Source: Comamonas testosteroni
GTDB lineage: Bacteria > Pseudomonadota > Gammaproteobacteria > Burkholderiales > Burkholderiaceae_C
DNA length: 64,000 nucleotides
Direction: 5' to 3'
NCBI GenBank assembly: GCA_008727115.1
Contig: CP044131.1
Coordinates: 3,472,001 to 3,536,000, forward strand
Shown: in pieces, positions 1-11,423 of the stretch
How the letters are laid out: each line of letters begins with the position of its first letter
Numbering within the stretch: position 1 is the stretch's first letter
Made by a program: the position numbers and the translations under genes
Notes under the pieces: model-generated
What the model saw: the letters and a program-made list of their open reading frames with translations, nothing else
What the model was told of the DNA's origin: nothing
Database searches by the model: none

Positions 1-402
1 CAGCGCTGGTTCATGCTCGACCTGCAACGCCTGCAGCGCAGCGACGATCCGCGTGCCGCCATGGCCTTTGCCTGTGCCCGCGTGACATTCTTTGTGCGCT
101 GCGCCCGCCTGCTGGACTGGATTGATGAAGAAGCGCAGTGGCAGGTGCTGATGCTCAACGCCCAGCGTGCCCAGCAATGCTTTGACAGCTGGCTGGCCTT
201 TGGCCAGGCCTATGCCCAGGGCCGCGCGCAATGGACCGCCACCGGGCGCAGTGATGTGCTGGGCATCAGCTTCACCGCCGAGGAAGTCGCGCAATGGGTG
301 ACCGAAGAGCAGCACCCCTGGCATGCGATGGACTGGAATCTGCCACTGGATGCGCCAAAGGCCGCATCTTCCAATTCGGCAGCAAAAATGGCTGCAGCCT
401 AA
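1..402 (+). CDS. DUF1266-like protein, C-terminal part (truncated by window edge)
   Basis: The reading frame is open from the first base, so this is the last 133 residues of a longer protein whose start lies outside the window. The pattern WIDEEAQWQVL, then AQQCFDSWLAFGQAYAQGRAQW, resembles the C-terminal half of DUF1266 proteins (YbeU/YbeR-like), where a Trp-rich helix pair precedes a conserved SW..fg..Y..GR.xW segment. Function is unknown for this family. The tail ends in an Ala/Ser-rich stretch and the stop is followed by a strong terminator, so this is the last gene of its transcript. The family call rests on motif resemblance only. Confidence 0.6.
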   Translation, partial: QRWFMLDLQRLQRSDDPRAAMAFACARVTFFVRCARLLDWIDEEAQWQVLMLNAQRAQQCFDSWLAFGQAYAQGRAQWTATGRSDVLGISFTAEEVAQWVTEEQHPWHAMDWNLPLDAPKAASSNSAAKMAAA

Positions 403-430
403 GCGCATAAAGCGCTTGCCGCTATCAAAA
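403..430. repeat. Short copy of the comamonad GATAGC/AGCGCTT dispersed repeat
   Basis: Just after the stop codon the DNA reads AAGCGCTTGCCGCTATCAAAA. Its reverse complement carries the TTTGATAGC and AAGCGCTT blocks shared with copies near 15.37, 27.84, 40.08, 42.6 and 63.38 kb. It is the shortest copy. Confidence 0.5.
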
Positions 431-431
431 C

Positions 432-459
432 AAAGGGACTGCCTAGCAGTCCCTTTTTT
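432..459 (+). terminator. Rho-independent terminator of the DUF1266-like gene
   Basis: A stem AAGGGACTGC / GCAGTCCCTT with a 3-base loop is followed by a run of T. It lies 30 bases after the stop codon on the plus strand and faces the end of the minus-strand NlpC/P60 gene. Confidence 0.85.
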
Positions 460-475
460 ATCGACTCCATGCCGT

Positions 476-1042
476 TCAGGCAAAAATGCTGCGAGCCTCG
501 GTGAAGCGCTTGGCAAAGTACACGTTGTCCATGCGCACGCGCTGTACGGTGCCGCCGCTGGACGGTGCATGCACAAACTGCCCGTTGCCCACAAAAATGC
601 CCATGTGCGAATAGCGCCCGCCCAGCGTGTTGAAAAACACAAAATCGCCACGCGTCAGATCTCGTCTGCCCACTGGATTGCTGGCCTTGGCCCATTGCGC
701 CGTGGTGCGTGGCAAGCGCTGCTCGGTAATGCCGCCCACCGCCCACTGAATCAGGCCGCTGCAGTCAAAGCCACCTTCGGGGGAATTGCCGCCATAGGTG
801 TAAGGCGTGTTGACCACCAGCATGGTGCGCGCCAGCAGGGACTCGCGCAACTCGCCATCCAGGCTCAGCGCACTCGCGGAACTGGCCCCGGTGCCGCTTT
901 GCGCAGCAGGTTTGGGTTTGTGCCGGGTGGTGGAACAACCGGCCAGCACCGCCATCAGAGAGCCCGCCAGCAACAGCGCGCCGCGGCGCTCCAGATCAAG
1001 AGGCCGACTTGCCTCGACCAAAGTCCTGTCTTCTCGCTTCAT
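476..1042 (-). CDS. NlpC/P60 family (C40) peptidoglycan peptidase, lipoprotein
   Basis: A 188-residue secreted cell-wall hydrolase, probably a DL-endopeptidase that cuts peptidoglycan stem peptides in the periplasm. I start it at the ATG giving MKREDRTLVE, because that places a signal sequence before a lipobox (AVLAGC, Cys36). The NlpC/P60 domain spans about residues 65-188: catalytic Cys94 in FDCSGLIQW, His146 in YSHMGIF and a second His158 in FVHAP. A longer reading frame extends upstream to 1135 but would bury the signal peptide. It lies downstream of ffh on the same strand, separated by a long inverted repeat that probably terminates ffh transcription, so it likely has its own promoter. 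The family call is firm; substrate specificity is inferred. Confidence 0.88.
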   Translation of the reverse strand: MKREDRTLVEASRPLDLERRGALLLAGSLMAVLAGCSTTRHKPKPAAQSGTGASSASALSLDGELRESLLARTMLVVNTPYTYGGNSPEGGFDCSGLIQWAVGGITEQRLPRTTAQWAKASNPVGRRDLTRGDFVFFNTLGGRYSHMGIFVGNGQFVHAPSSGGTVQRVRMDNVYFAKRFTEARSIFA

Positions 1043-1110
1043 GAGGCAGCATGTTCTCAGAAAGCCCGTGGCGCATCTACCTTCAGCCCTGCCCTTCTGC
1101 GCTTTCTTAC

Positions 1111-1203
1111 AAAAAAGTGAGCTGCTTGCGCTCATGAAACCTTGGTTTTAGATGCATTTCGCATCCAAATCCATCAGTAACAAGCCCAAGCAGCTCACTT
1201 TTT
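1111..1203 (-). terminator. Long-loop inverted repeat, probable terminator between ffh and the NlpC gene
   Basis: Two perfect 16-base arms (AAAAGTGAGCTGCTTG at 1113-1128 and its complement near 1188-1203) flank a loop of roughly 58 bases, which itself holds a small palindrome GATGC...GCATC. On the minus strand the right arm runs into a T tract, as in an intrinsic terminator. The large loop is unusual. Confidence 0.6.
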
Positions 1204-1227
1204 AGAACCAGACAATCTCAAATCAAG

Positions 1228-1315
1228 CACGCTCCAACCCAGGGGCAGCAAGCAAGCGCCGCCGCGCAGCGAGGCTGCCGTCCCCCTGGGGGAAGCCGCA
1301 AAGCGGCTCAGGGGA
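1228..1315 (-). repeat. Post-stop double-hairpin repeat, copy 1 (behind ffh)
   Basis: Read on the minus strand, it begins a few bases after the ffh stop: CCCCTGAGCCGCTTTGCGGC, then TTCCCCC...GGGGG and a GC-rich tail ending CTTGCTTGCTGCCCC. It has two stem-loops, GCCGC-TTT-GCGGC and CCCCC/GGGGG. The same arrangement recurs behind nrdA, the gene at 29.6 kb, the TonB-like gene, mtgA and ftsZ, always in the sense orientation of the gene. Confidence 0.8.
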
Positions 1316-1323
1316 GATCGATA

Positions 1324-2715
1324 TCAGAACGGGAGCTTTGGCATCCCACCACCACCCATCATCCCCTTCATGGCTTTCATGCCGCCCATCTTCTTCATCA
1401 TCTTCATCAGACCGCCGCCCTTGAACTTCTTCATCATGGTCTGCATCTGCTCAAACTCCTTGAGCAGGCGGTTGACTTCCTGCACCTGCACGCCTGCGCC
1501 GTCGGCAATGCGCTTTTTGCGCGTGGCCTTGATGAGGGCGGGGTGCTTGCGCTCCTTGAGCGTCATGGAGCAGATGATGCCTTCCTTGCGCTTGATCTCA
1601 CGCTCGGCCTTGTCCATGTCGACCTGACCGGCCTTGCCGGCCAGCTCGGCGGGCAGCTTGTCCATCAGGGTCGAAAGACCGCCCATCTGCTTCATCTGCT
1701 GCAGCTGCGCCAGAAAGTCGTTCAGATCAAAGCCGTCGCCGCTTTTGAGCTTCTCGGCCATCTTCTGCGCGGCTTCCATGTCCACGCCCTTGGTGACCTG
1801 CTCGACCAAGGCCACGATGTCGCCCATGCCCAGCACGCGCTGTGCGTGGCGGTCGGCGTCAAAGACTTCCAGACCGTCGAGCTTTTCGGAGACACCGGCA
1901 AACTTGATGGGCGCGCCCGTGATCTGGCGCACCGACAGCGCCGCACCGCCGCGCGAGTCACCGTCCAGCTTGGTCAGCACAATGCCGGTCAGCGGCAGCG
2001 CTTCCTTGAAGGCCTTGGCGGTGTTCACAGCATCCTGACCCTGCATGGCATCGACCACGAACAGGGTTTCGACGGGCTTGAGCGTGGCGTGCAAATCCTT
2101 GATTTCGGCCATCAGCAGCTCGTCGATGGCCAGACGGCCGGCCGTGTCCACCAGCAGCACATCAAAGAAATGCTTCTTGGCGTAATCAATCGCCGCCACG
2201 GCGATGTCGTGGGGCTTCTGATCGGGCGTGGAAGGGAACCACTCGGCGCCGGCTTGTGCAGTCACGGTCTTGAGCTGCTCGATGGCCGCGGGGCGATACA
2301 CGTCGCCCGACACGGTCAACACCTTCTTCTTGCGCTTTTCGATCAGGTGCTTAGCCAGCTTGGCCGTGGTGGTGGTCTTACCCGCACCCTGCAGACCCGC
2401 CATCAGGATGACGGCAGGTGGCTGGGCATTGAGATTGATGTCCGCAATGCCTTCGCCCATGGTCGCCGCCAACTCCTTGTTGACGATGGAGACCAGCACC
2501 TGGCCGGGCTGCAGCGAGCTGATGACTTCCTGACCCAGCGCTTTTTCCTTGACGCGGGCAATGAAGTCACGCACCACAGGCAGAGCCACGTCGGCTTCCA
2601 GCAAGGCCATGCGCACTTCACGCAGCATGTCCTGCACGTTGGATTCGGTAATGCGGGCCTGGCCACGCATCTCCTTGACGAGGCGCGAAAGTTTATCGGT
2701 CAGTGCGGAGGCCAT
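1324..2715 (-). CDS. ffh: Signal recognition particle protein Ffh (SRP54 GTPase)
   Basis: A 463-residue cytoplasmic GTPase that binds 4.5S RNA and hydrophobic signal sequences and delivers ribosomes to FtsY at the membrane. The N domain covers about residues 1-90 and the G domain about 95-295, with the P-loop GLQGAGKT at 107-114, a DTAGR box and a TKLDGD box. The M domain follows and ends in a Met/Lys/Gly-rich tail (MKKMGGMKAMKGMMGGGG), the signal-binding feature. I start it at MASALTDKL, the conserved N terminus; an upstream ATG at 2748 adds 11 residues that do not fit the family. It is transcribed divergently from the hybrid kinase gene. Confidence 0.97.
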   Translation of the reverse strand: MASALTDKLSRLVKEMRGQARITESNVQDMLREVRMALLEADVALPVVRDFIARVKEKALGQEVISSLQPGQVLVSIVNKELAATMGEGIADINLNAQPPAVILMAGLQGAGKTTTTAKLAKHLIEKRKKKVLTVSGDVYRPAAIEQLKTVTAQAGAEWFPSTPDQKPHDIAVAAIDYAKKHFFDVLLVDTAGRLAIDELLMAEIKDLHATLKPVETLFVVDAMQGQDAVNTAKAFKEALPLTGIVLTKLDGDSRGGAALSVRQITGAPIKFAGVSEKLDGLEVFDADRHAQRVLGMGDIVALVEQVTKGVDMEAAQKMAEKLKSGDGFDLNDFLAQLQQMKQMGGLSTLMDKLPAELAGKAGQVDMDKAEREIKRKEGIICSMTLKERKHPALIKATRKKRIADGAGVQVQEVNRLLKEFEQMQTMMKKFKGGGLMKMMKKMGGMKAMKGMMGGGGMPKLPF

Positions 2716-3065
2716 AAGCAAAAAGCATTCGAAGTTGTGGACAGACAAGAATCAAAACGCAAGCCCATTGAGATGGGTGCTACGCAGCCTGCCATTAACG
2801 TCGGGCCGTCCATCACCAAGACTGGGCCAAGCTGCGTGAACCTGCCATTTTACCCGCTAGCCTTATCCGAAGCTTGTTGCCGGCTTGCTCTGCTGCTTGT
2901 CGAGTGCTGCCCAGCAAAGTAGATGCCATGAAAGACGCCCACAAGCCGGCTCTCGCAGGGTTGTGACGAGCTTGCGACCAATGGCTACACAGGTAACATG
3001 AAGACATCGTGCGGCTTCCAAGAGGGCCGAATTGACAGCGGCCTCCACCTTTTCCAAGGCACTTC
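2716..3065. other. Divergent intergenic region between ffh and the hybrid kinase
   Basis: These 350 bases hold no gene I can support; short frames here lack family features. It must contain promoters for ffh (leftward) and the kinase (rightward), but I cannot assign -35/-10 boxes with confidence. An AAGG just before 3066 can serve as the kinase ribosome binding site. Confidence 0.5.
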
Positions 3066-6868
<3,803 letters not shown>

Positions 6869-6872
<4 letters not shown>

Positions 6873-7858
6873 ATGTGATGTCCAGGGACGTTGTTGAGTC
6901 GGTCGAAGGGTACGCCGCCAATCGCAGAGTGGTGTCGGTGGTGGTTGTAGAAGTGGAGCCAGCCGGGCAGCGCCAGGCGTCGTTCGGCCTCTGAACCGTA
7001 AAACCTGGCATAGGCCCAGCCGTCCCCGAGCGTGCGGTGGAATCGCTCGATCTTCCCGTTCGTCTGCGGCCGGTAGGGGCGTGTCCGCTTGTGTCGGATG
7101 CCGAGCCGAGCGCAGAAGTCCCTCCATGCGTGGGATCTGTATGCCGACCCGTTGTCGGATAGGACTCGCTCGACGGTCACGCCTCGTTCGGCGAACCAGG
7201 CCACGGCGCGTTCGAGAACTCCCACCGCTGTGCTCGCCTGCTCATCCGACCAGATTTCTGCGTATGCGACGCGGGAGTGGTCGTCGATGACTGTGTGAAC
7301 GAACGCCGTCCCGGTGCGCGGCTTGTGATCTTTTCCTCGTGGTAATCCCGGAGTCGCGAGCTTGTTCCGTGCGCCTTGCTGCCGACCTACGTAACGATGT
7401 CCACCGCCGTCGGGGATGTTGCCGAACTTCGTGACATCGACATGAATCAACGATCCCGGATGAGGATGCTCATATCGCCGCAATGGCTCGCCAGTGACAC
7501 GATCGATATGCGAGAGGCGGTTCACGCGGCAACGGACGAGGACCGCGTGAACAGTCGACGTCGAGAGACCAAGTCGCGCAGCGATCTGGGCTGGCCCCAG
7601 TCGAAGCCGCCAGCGCAGGTTGATGATCTTCTTCTTGACATGCTCGGGCGTCCTGCCTGGGATCCGGTGCGGCTTGCTGGAGCGATCCTGCATCCCAAAC
7701 TCACCCTCTTCCCGGTAGCGGCCTGCCCATTTCCGGGCAGTGATCGGGGAGACCATGAACATCTTTGCGGCGATCGTGGCCGGATAGCCGTCTTCGACAA
7801 TCAGCCGGGCTAACCGGAGACGGGCACGAGGAGTGAGAAGAGCGTTCGGATGGGTCAT
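6869..7858 (-). CDS. tnp: IS481-family transposase (IS5564-like)
   Basis: A 329-residue DDE transposase. The N terminus (MTHPNALLTPRARLRLARLI) is a helix-turn-helix region with ITARKWAGRYREEG, followed by a second HTH (LGPAQIAARLGLSTSTVHAVL). The rve catalytic core has Asp in LIHVDVTKFG, Asp in VLSDNGSAYRS and Glu in TNGKIERFHRTLG, the DDE triad. The C terminus reads through the left inverted repeat and its TAG stop is taken from the CTAG of the target, a feature expected of IS481 elements. Its ATG overlaps the last base of the cmx stop codon (TGATG), so it is translationally coupled to cmx. A longer open frame extends upstream to 8314 but is antisense-frame noise inside cmx. Confidence 0.93.
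6874..6895 (+). repeat. Left terminal inverted repeat of the cmx transposon
   Basis: Begins TGTGATGTCCAGGGACGT and matches the reverse complement of 9290-9311 over 22 of 22 bases. It also encodes the last codons of the transposase on the minus strand. Confidence 0.95.
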
Positions 7859-9033
7859 CAATTGGCCTCCGCCGCGGTCTTCGTAAGCGCGCGTCTGGTG
7901 AGAAGCATGATGACGAGAGCGATCGCTGTCAGCACCGAAGCGACCCAAACCGGCGCGAGCAGCCCCAGCCCGGTCGCGAGCCCGAGCGCACCAAGCACGG
8001 GCCCCGCTGCAGCTCCGATATTCAATGCTGCGGTTGCGTACGAACCGCCCATCGTTGGCGCACCCGATGCTGCATACAGCACACGCGTGATCAGAGTACT
8101 GCCGACGCCGAACGACAGGAATCCCTGAACGAGGACGAGGACGATAAGCGCGACGGGATGAGATGCGACCACTGCCAACACGATCCAGCCTGTCAGCAAT
8201 AGCGGTCCGCCGACTGCGAGCACGAGGCCAGGTCGTTGATCTGATAGTCGTCCTGCGATCGTGACGCCAAGGAACGATCCGATGCCGAACATCACCAGCG
8301 CGACGGACACCCACGCTTCGGCCAAGCCCGCGGTCTCGGTCACGATGGGTGCCAGGAAGGTGAATGCCGCAAAGGTCCCTCCGTTGATCAGCGCTCCGAG
8401 TACCATGGCCAGGATGAGCCGCGGCGTCGCCAACTGGCTGAGCTCGACACGGAGCCTTGGTGAGGTCGCGCTAGTCTCGCTCCGACCAACATTGTTCGTG
8501 ACGCCACGAATGACTCCAACGGCCGCGGGAATACAGAGGATGGCGATCGCCCAGAACGTCGTTCGCCAGCCCAGCGCTGTGCCGAGCAGTGCCCCGGCGG
8601 GGACGCCCACGACGGTTGCGATCGTCGTGCCGGAGAGCAGGATCGACAGTGCACGCCCCTTCTGGTTCGCTGGCACGAGGGTAGTGGCCGTGCTCAGTGC
8701 TACGGCGAGGAATCCTGCGTTTGCGAGAGCGCTGAGCACCCGGGTGATGAGCAGGAGAGAGAACACTGGTGTCATCGCTCCGATGACGTGGCTTCCCGCG
8801 AACACGAGAAGGCAAACGATCAATGTGAGCCGCGGTGGCCAACGGCGAGCGAATGCCGCCATCACTGGCGCGCCGACGACCATACCGACTGCGAATGCGG
8901 AGGTCAGCAGTCCCGCAGTGCCGACCGAGACGTCAAGTTCGGTCGCGATCGCGGGGAGCAATCCCGCGAGCATGAATTCTGAAGTGCCCATGACGAAGAC
9001 CGCCAGGGCAAGCATGTAGAGGGCAAAAGGCAT
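7858..9033 (-). CDS. cmx: Chloramphenicol efflux MFS transporter (Cmx type)
   Basis: A 391-residue, 12-helix major facilitator drug/proton antiporter of the inner membrane. The N terminus MPFALYMLALAVFVMGTSEF, with helix 1 followed by LLPAIATELDVSVGTAG, and the motif-A region in AFARRWPPR match the actinobacterial Cmx/Cml chloramphenicol exporters as I remember them; motif C-like GVPAGALLGTALGWR follows in helix 5. The start at 9033 is preceded by GGAG six bases upstream. A 17-codon open frame and hairpins lie in its 5' region, suggesting inducible expression by attenuation. It ends in a one-base overlap with the transposase. The MFS family is certain; the substrate is inferred from similarity and context. 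Confidence 0.9.
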   Translation of the reverse strand: MPFALYMLALAVFVMGTSEFMLAGLLPAIATELDVSVGTAGLLTSAFAVGMVVGAPVMAAFARRWPPRLTLIVCLLVFAGSHVIGAMTPVFSLLLITRVLSALANAGFLAVALSTATTLVPANQKGRALSILLSGTTIATVVGVPAGALLGTALGWRTTFWAIAILCIPAAVGVIRGVTNNVGRSETSATSPRLRVELSQLATPRLILAMVLGALINGGTFAAFTFLAPIVTETAGLAEAWVSVALVMFGIGSFLGVTIAGRLSDQRPGLVLAVGGPLLLTGWIVLAVVASHPVALIVLVLVQGFLSFGVGSTLITRVLYAASGAPTMGGSYATAALNIGAAAGPVLGALGLATGLGLLAPVWVASVLTAIALVIMLLTRRALTKTAAEAN

Positions 9034-9054
9034 CGAGTACTCCGAGGTGTGAGA

Positions 9055-9108
9055 TCAAGAAATGGTTCTTCTTGTCACCACGGCCAGCGCCCCGGGTACG
9101 CCAGACAT
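9055..9108 (-). CDS. Putative leader peptide upstream of cmx
   Basis: A 17-codon frame (MSGVPGALAVVTRRTIS) ends 21 bases before the cmx ATG. Chloramphenicol-resistance genes of the cat and cmlA types are often preceded by a short leader whose stalled translation exposes the downstream ribosome binding site, so position and size fit. Its own Shine-Dalgarno is weak, and a longer frame in another phase overlaps it. Coding status is inference. Confidence 0.4.
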   Translation of the reverse strand: MSGVPGALAVVTRRTIS

Positions 9109-9109
9109 A

Positions 9110-9175
9110 CGCCCACACAGATCGTGGGCGTCGTAACTAGTGGTTCAAGGGGCTGGCGGTGTGACCGGCAACCCC
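9110..9175 (-). promoter_or_regulatory. Two hairpins in the cmx 5' region
   Basis: CGCCCAC/GTGGGCG (9110-9116 with 9124-9130, 7-base loop) lies just upstream of the leader frame. A second stem with 12 pairs and one mismatch spans 9149-9175 (GGGG...CCCC). Both lie in the 236-base stretch between the right inverted repeat and the leader. I infer a role in inducible expression or insulation; no promoter boxes are assigned. Confidence 0.4.
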
Positions 9176-9289
9176 TGACCTGTCTGATTCGGGACTCGAC
9201 ATGCCCCAAACTCTAACATGCCTTCAATGGCGAGCGGTCTGGACAGATACTTCTTGAATCGGCACGGTGTCATTACGGGCGGGGGCCAG

Positions 9290-9311
9290 AACAACGTCCC
9301 TGGACATCACA
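9290..9311 (-). repeat. Right terminal inverted repeat of the cmx transposon
   Basis: Ends CCCTGGACATCACA and is the exact reverse complement of the left end over 22 bases. Confidence 0.95.
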
Positions 9312-9317
9312 CCTAGA
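9312..9317. repeat. Right target-site duplication CCTAGA
   Basis: Direct copy of the left flank 6868-6873. Removing the element plus one copy rejoins the kinase stop codon to the 5' region of the REC-GGDEF gene. Confidence 0.93.
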
Positions 9318-9372
9318 GCACACCCTGTTGCAGCCGCTTGTCGCCTGTCCCTCTACCTGTGAAGCGCCATTT

Positions 9373-10302
9373 ATGTTGGAAGAACTGGAACAAGACCTGC
9401 CCTCTTTGCTCATCGTGGACGATGAGCGCCTCAACCGCACCATGCTGGCCGAACTGCTGGGACAGCAATACCGGGTTCTGCTGGCCAAGGATGGTCCCAG
9501 CGCCCTGACGGTTGCCAGCCGCGAAGCTCACCGGCTGATGCTGATCCTGCTCGATGTCAGCATGCCGGGCATGGACGGCTACGAAGTCCTGGCTCAGTTG
9601 CGCAACAACGAAGCCACGGCAGGCATCGCCATCATCTTCATCACCGGGCAAAGCGATGCAGCAGCCGAGGAGTACGGCTTGCGCCTGGGCGCGGCGGACT
9701 ATGTCTCCAAGCCCATACGTCCCGCCGTAGTAAGTGTGCGCGTGCGCAACCAGATTCAAATGGCCCAGCAGCGTCGTGCGCTGGAGAAGCTGGCCCATGT
9801 CGATGGCCTAACCCGGCTCTCCAACCGCCGCCATTTTGATGACATGCTGCAACGCACCAGCCGCCGCTGCATGCGCACGGGCGAAGCCCTGAGTCTGGCA
9901 CTGATAGATATCGATCACTTCAAGCAGTACAACGATTACTACGGTCATATTCAAGGGGATGAAGCTCTTAAATCTGTCGCAGCAGCGCTAGCGCTTCATG
10001 CGCGGCGTTCGTTTGACATCGCAGCCCGCTTTGGCGGCGAGGAATTTGCCCTCATCCTGCCCGGTCATACTGAGCCGCAGGCGCTGGTGGAGCAGCTTCG
10101 ATCCAGCATTGCCGGACTGGGGATAGCCCATGCCTCCTCTGGAACAGCGGCCCACCTGACCGTCAGCTGTGGCGTGCTGACCATTACCCAGCCTGCGCCG
10201 GACGCCTTTGAAGACTGGCTGCAGAAAGTGGACGAGCTGCTCTACAAGGCCAAGTCTCAAGGGCGCAATCAGGTTCAGGCTGCGCTTTATGCGCAAAATT
10301 GA
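9373..10302 (+). CDS. Response regulator with GGDEF output (diguanylate cyclase)
   Basis: A 309-residue cytoplasmic protein predicted to make cyclic di-GMP. The receiver domain (about 10-130) has the acidic pair in LLIVDDERLNR, the phospho-acceptor Asp about 62 in LLDVSMPGMDG and a conserved Lys in VSKPIRP. The GGDEF domain (about 145-305) has DGLTRLSNRR, IDIDHFKQYND and the active-site GGEEF near 221-225. RSFD sits five residues upstream of it, fitting an RxxD inhibitory I-site. I use the ATG giving MLEELEQDLP; a TTG at 9328 would add 15 residues without support. Before the transposon inserted, this gene lay 56 bases behind the hybrid kinase, so it was probably its co-transcribed partner. 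Its native promoter context is now broken. Confidence 0.93.
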   Translation: MLEELEQDLPSLLIVDDERLNRTMLAELLGQQYRVLLAKDGPSALTVASREAHRLMLILLDVSMPGMDGYEVLAQLRNNEATAGIAIIFITGQSDAAAEEYGLRLGAADYVSKPIRPAVVSVRVRNQIQMAQQRRALEKLAHVDGLTRLSNRRHFDDMLQRTSRRCMRTGEALSLALIDIDHFKQYNDYYGHIQGDEALKSVAAALALHARRSFDIAARFGGEEFALILPGHTEPQALVEQLRSSIAGLGIAHASSGTAAHLTVSCGVLTITQPAPDAFEDWLQKVDELLYKAKSQGRNQVQAALYAQN

Positions 10303-10359
10303 CGAAGGACAGCACCCCACAGAGGGCGAGTGTCAGCCAGCGGCACTATCATAGAAAGC

Positions 10360-11169
10360 ATGCTTTCCCAACCGCTCACCGCAGCCAGCTCCATAGGCTG
10401 GATTCTGGCCATTGCGGCAGCCATTGCCTATGCCCTCCCCGCACTTGCCACGCAGCAGCGCCTGCAAGAGGCAGGTGCACGCCGTTGCCTGCGCCTGGCC
10501 TGGGCCTTGCATGCCTTGCTGCTGGCATGGGGCCTGCTGGGCAGTACACCCCACTTCGGTTTTGCACCGGCTCTTTCCATCACCGCCTGGCTGGTCTTGA
10601 CTGTTTATGCGGTAGAGCAGCAGCTTTATCCACAACTGCGCTCACGCTGGCCTCTGTCCATACTTGGCAGTGTCGCCGTGCTTTTGGCCGTGGTGTTTCC
10701 CGGTACTCCCTTGCACATCAGTGCCTCTCCCTGGCTGCCGCTGCATCTGGCCTTGGGAATTGCATCCTACGGCCTGTTTGCCGCAGCCGTAGTTCATGCC
10801 GCCCTGATGAGCCATGCCGAACGACAGATGCGACTGGGATCGGAGCATGAGGGTGGTCTGCCCCTGCTGACCCTGGAGAGGCTGACTTTCCGCTTCGTAG
10901 GCGCTGGCTTCGTCCTGCTCACCGCGACCTTGGCCGCCGGCTGGCTGTTTGGCGAGCAAATTTATGGTCGCGCCTGGGTATGGAGCCACAAATCCGTGTT
11001 CTCGCTGCTGTCTTGGCTGGCCTTCGCAGTCTTGCTGTTTGGTCGCAAGCGGTTTGGCTGGCGCGGACAAAGCGCTGTGCGCGTGCTCTACATCGGTGCC
11101 ATCTTTCTGCTGCTGGCCTATGTCGGCTCCCGCTTTGTGATTGAAGTGCTGCTGGAGCGCGTTGCATGA
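10360..11169 (+). CDS. ypjD: YpjD/CcsA-like cytochrome c assembly-type membrane protein
   Basis: A 269-residue inner-membrane protein with about eight hydrophobic helices, of the CcsA/HemX-like family found beside ffh in many proteobacteria. The tryptophan-rich motif of true heme handlers is reduced here to GRAWVWSHKSVFSLLSW near residue 210. I use the ATG at 10360 (preceded by GAAAG); an in-frame GTG at 10330 would add ten residues. Its stop overlaps the PP0621-family start by four bases (ATGA), so the two are coupled. Function in this family is not well established. Confidence 0.82.
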   Translation: MLSQPLTAASSIGWILAIAAAIAYALPALATQQRLQEAGARRCLRLAWALHALLLAWGLLGSTPHFGFAPALSITAWLVLTVYAVEQQLYPQLRSRWPLSILGSVAVLLAVVFPGTPLHISASPWLPLHLALGIASYGLFAAAVVHAALMSHAERQMRLGSEHEGGLPLLTLERLTFRFVGAGFVLLTATLAAGWLFGEQIYGRAWVWSHKSVFSLLSWLAFAVLLFGRKRFGWRGQSAVRVLYIGAIFLLLAYVGSRFVIEVLLERVA

Positions 11170-11417
11170 AATACCTGCTCGTTCTGCTGGTTGTAGTCAT
11201 TGCCTTCGGCATCTGGCGCAGCAAGCGCCGGGCTGTGGTTGCGGCAACTGCGCACCCCCGACCTGGGCCTGCTCTCAAAAACCCACAAGCCATGGTCGCC
11301 TGCGCTCATTGTGGCCTCCACCTGCCGCTGGCTGACGCCGTCACAAGCACATCTGGCCATGTTTTTTGCTCTGCAGAACATCAGCGCCTGGGTCCACAAA
11401 GTACCGCCTCTCACTGA
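11166..11417 (+). CDS. PP0621 family protein with Cys-rich motif
   Basis: An 83-residue protein: one N-terminal membrane helix (MKYLLVLLVVVIAFGIW), a basic SKRR stop-transfer, then a small putative metal site with Cys46, Cys49, Cys68 and His72 (ACAHCG ... VFCSAEH). This matches the PP0621 family, whose function is unknown. It overlaps ypjD by four bases and is followed after six bases by the PilS-like kinase, so all appear to be one operon. Confidence 0.85.
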   Translation: MKYLLVLLVVVIAFGIWRSKRRAVVAATAHPRPGPALKNPQAMVACAHCGLHLPLADAVTSTSGHVFCSAEHQRLGPQSTASH

Positions 11418-11423
11418 GCACGT

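Larger units (their letters stand above)
6874..9311 (-). mobile_element. Tn5564-like chloramphenicol-resistance transposon (cmx + IS481-family transposase)
   Basis: A 2438-base element bounded by perfect 22-base inverted repeats beginning TGTGATGTCCAGGG and by a 6-base direct repeat CCTAGA. It carries only cmx and the transposase, coupled on the minus strand. The gene pair and the transposase type match what I recall of Corynebacterium transposon Tn5564; that identification is from memory. Intact ends, an intact duplication and intact genes point to a recent insertion. It separates the hybrid kinase from the REC-GGDEF gene. Confidence 0.92.

Noticed and set aside
7858..8314. N-terminal extension of the transposase to 8314
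   Set aside because: The extra 152 residues are Arg/Ser-rich antisense-phase noise inside cmx; the IS481 N terminus begins at MTHPNALL, coupled to the cmx stop.
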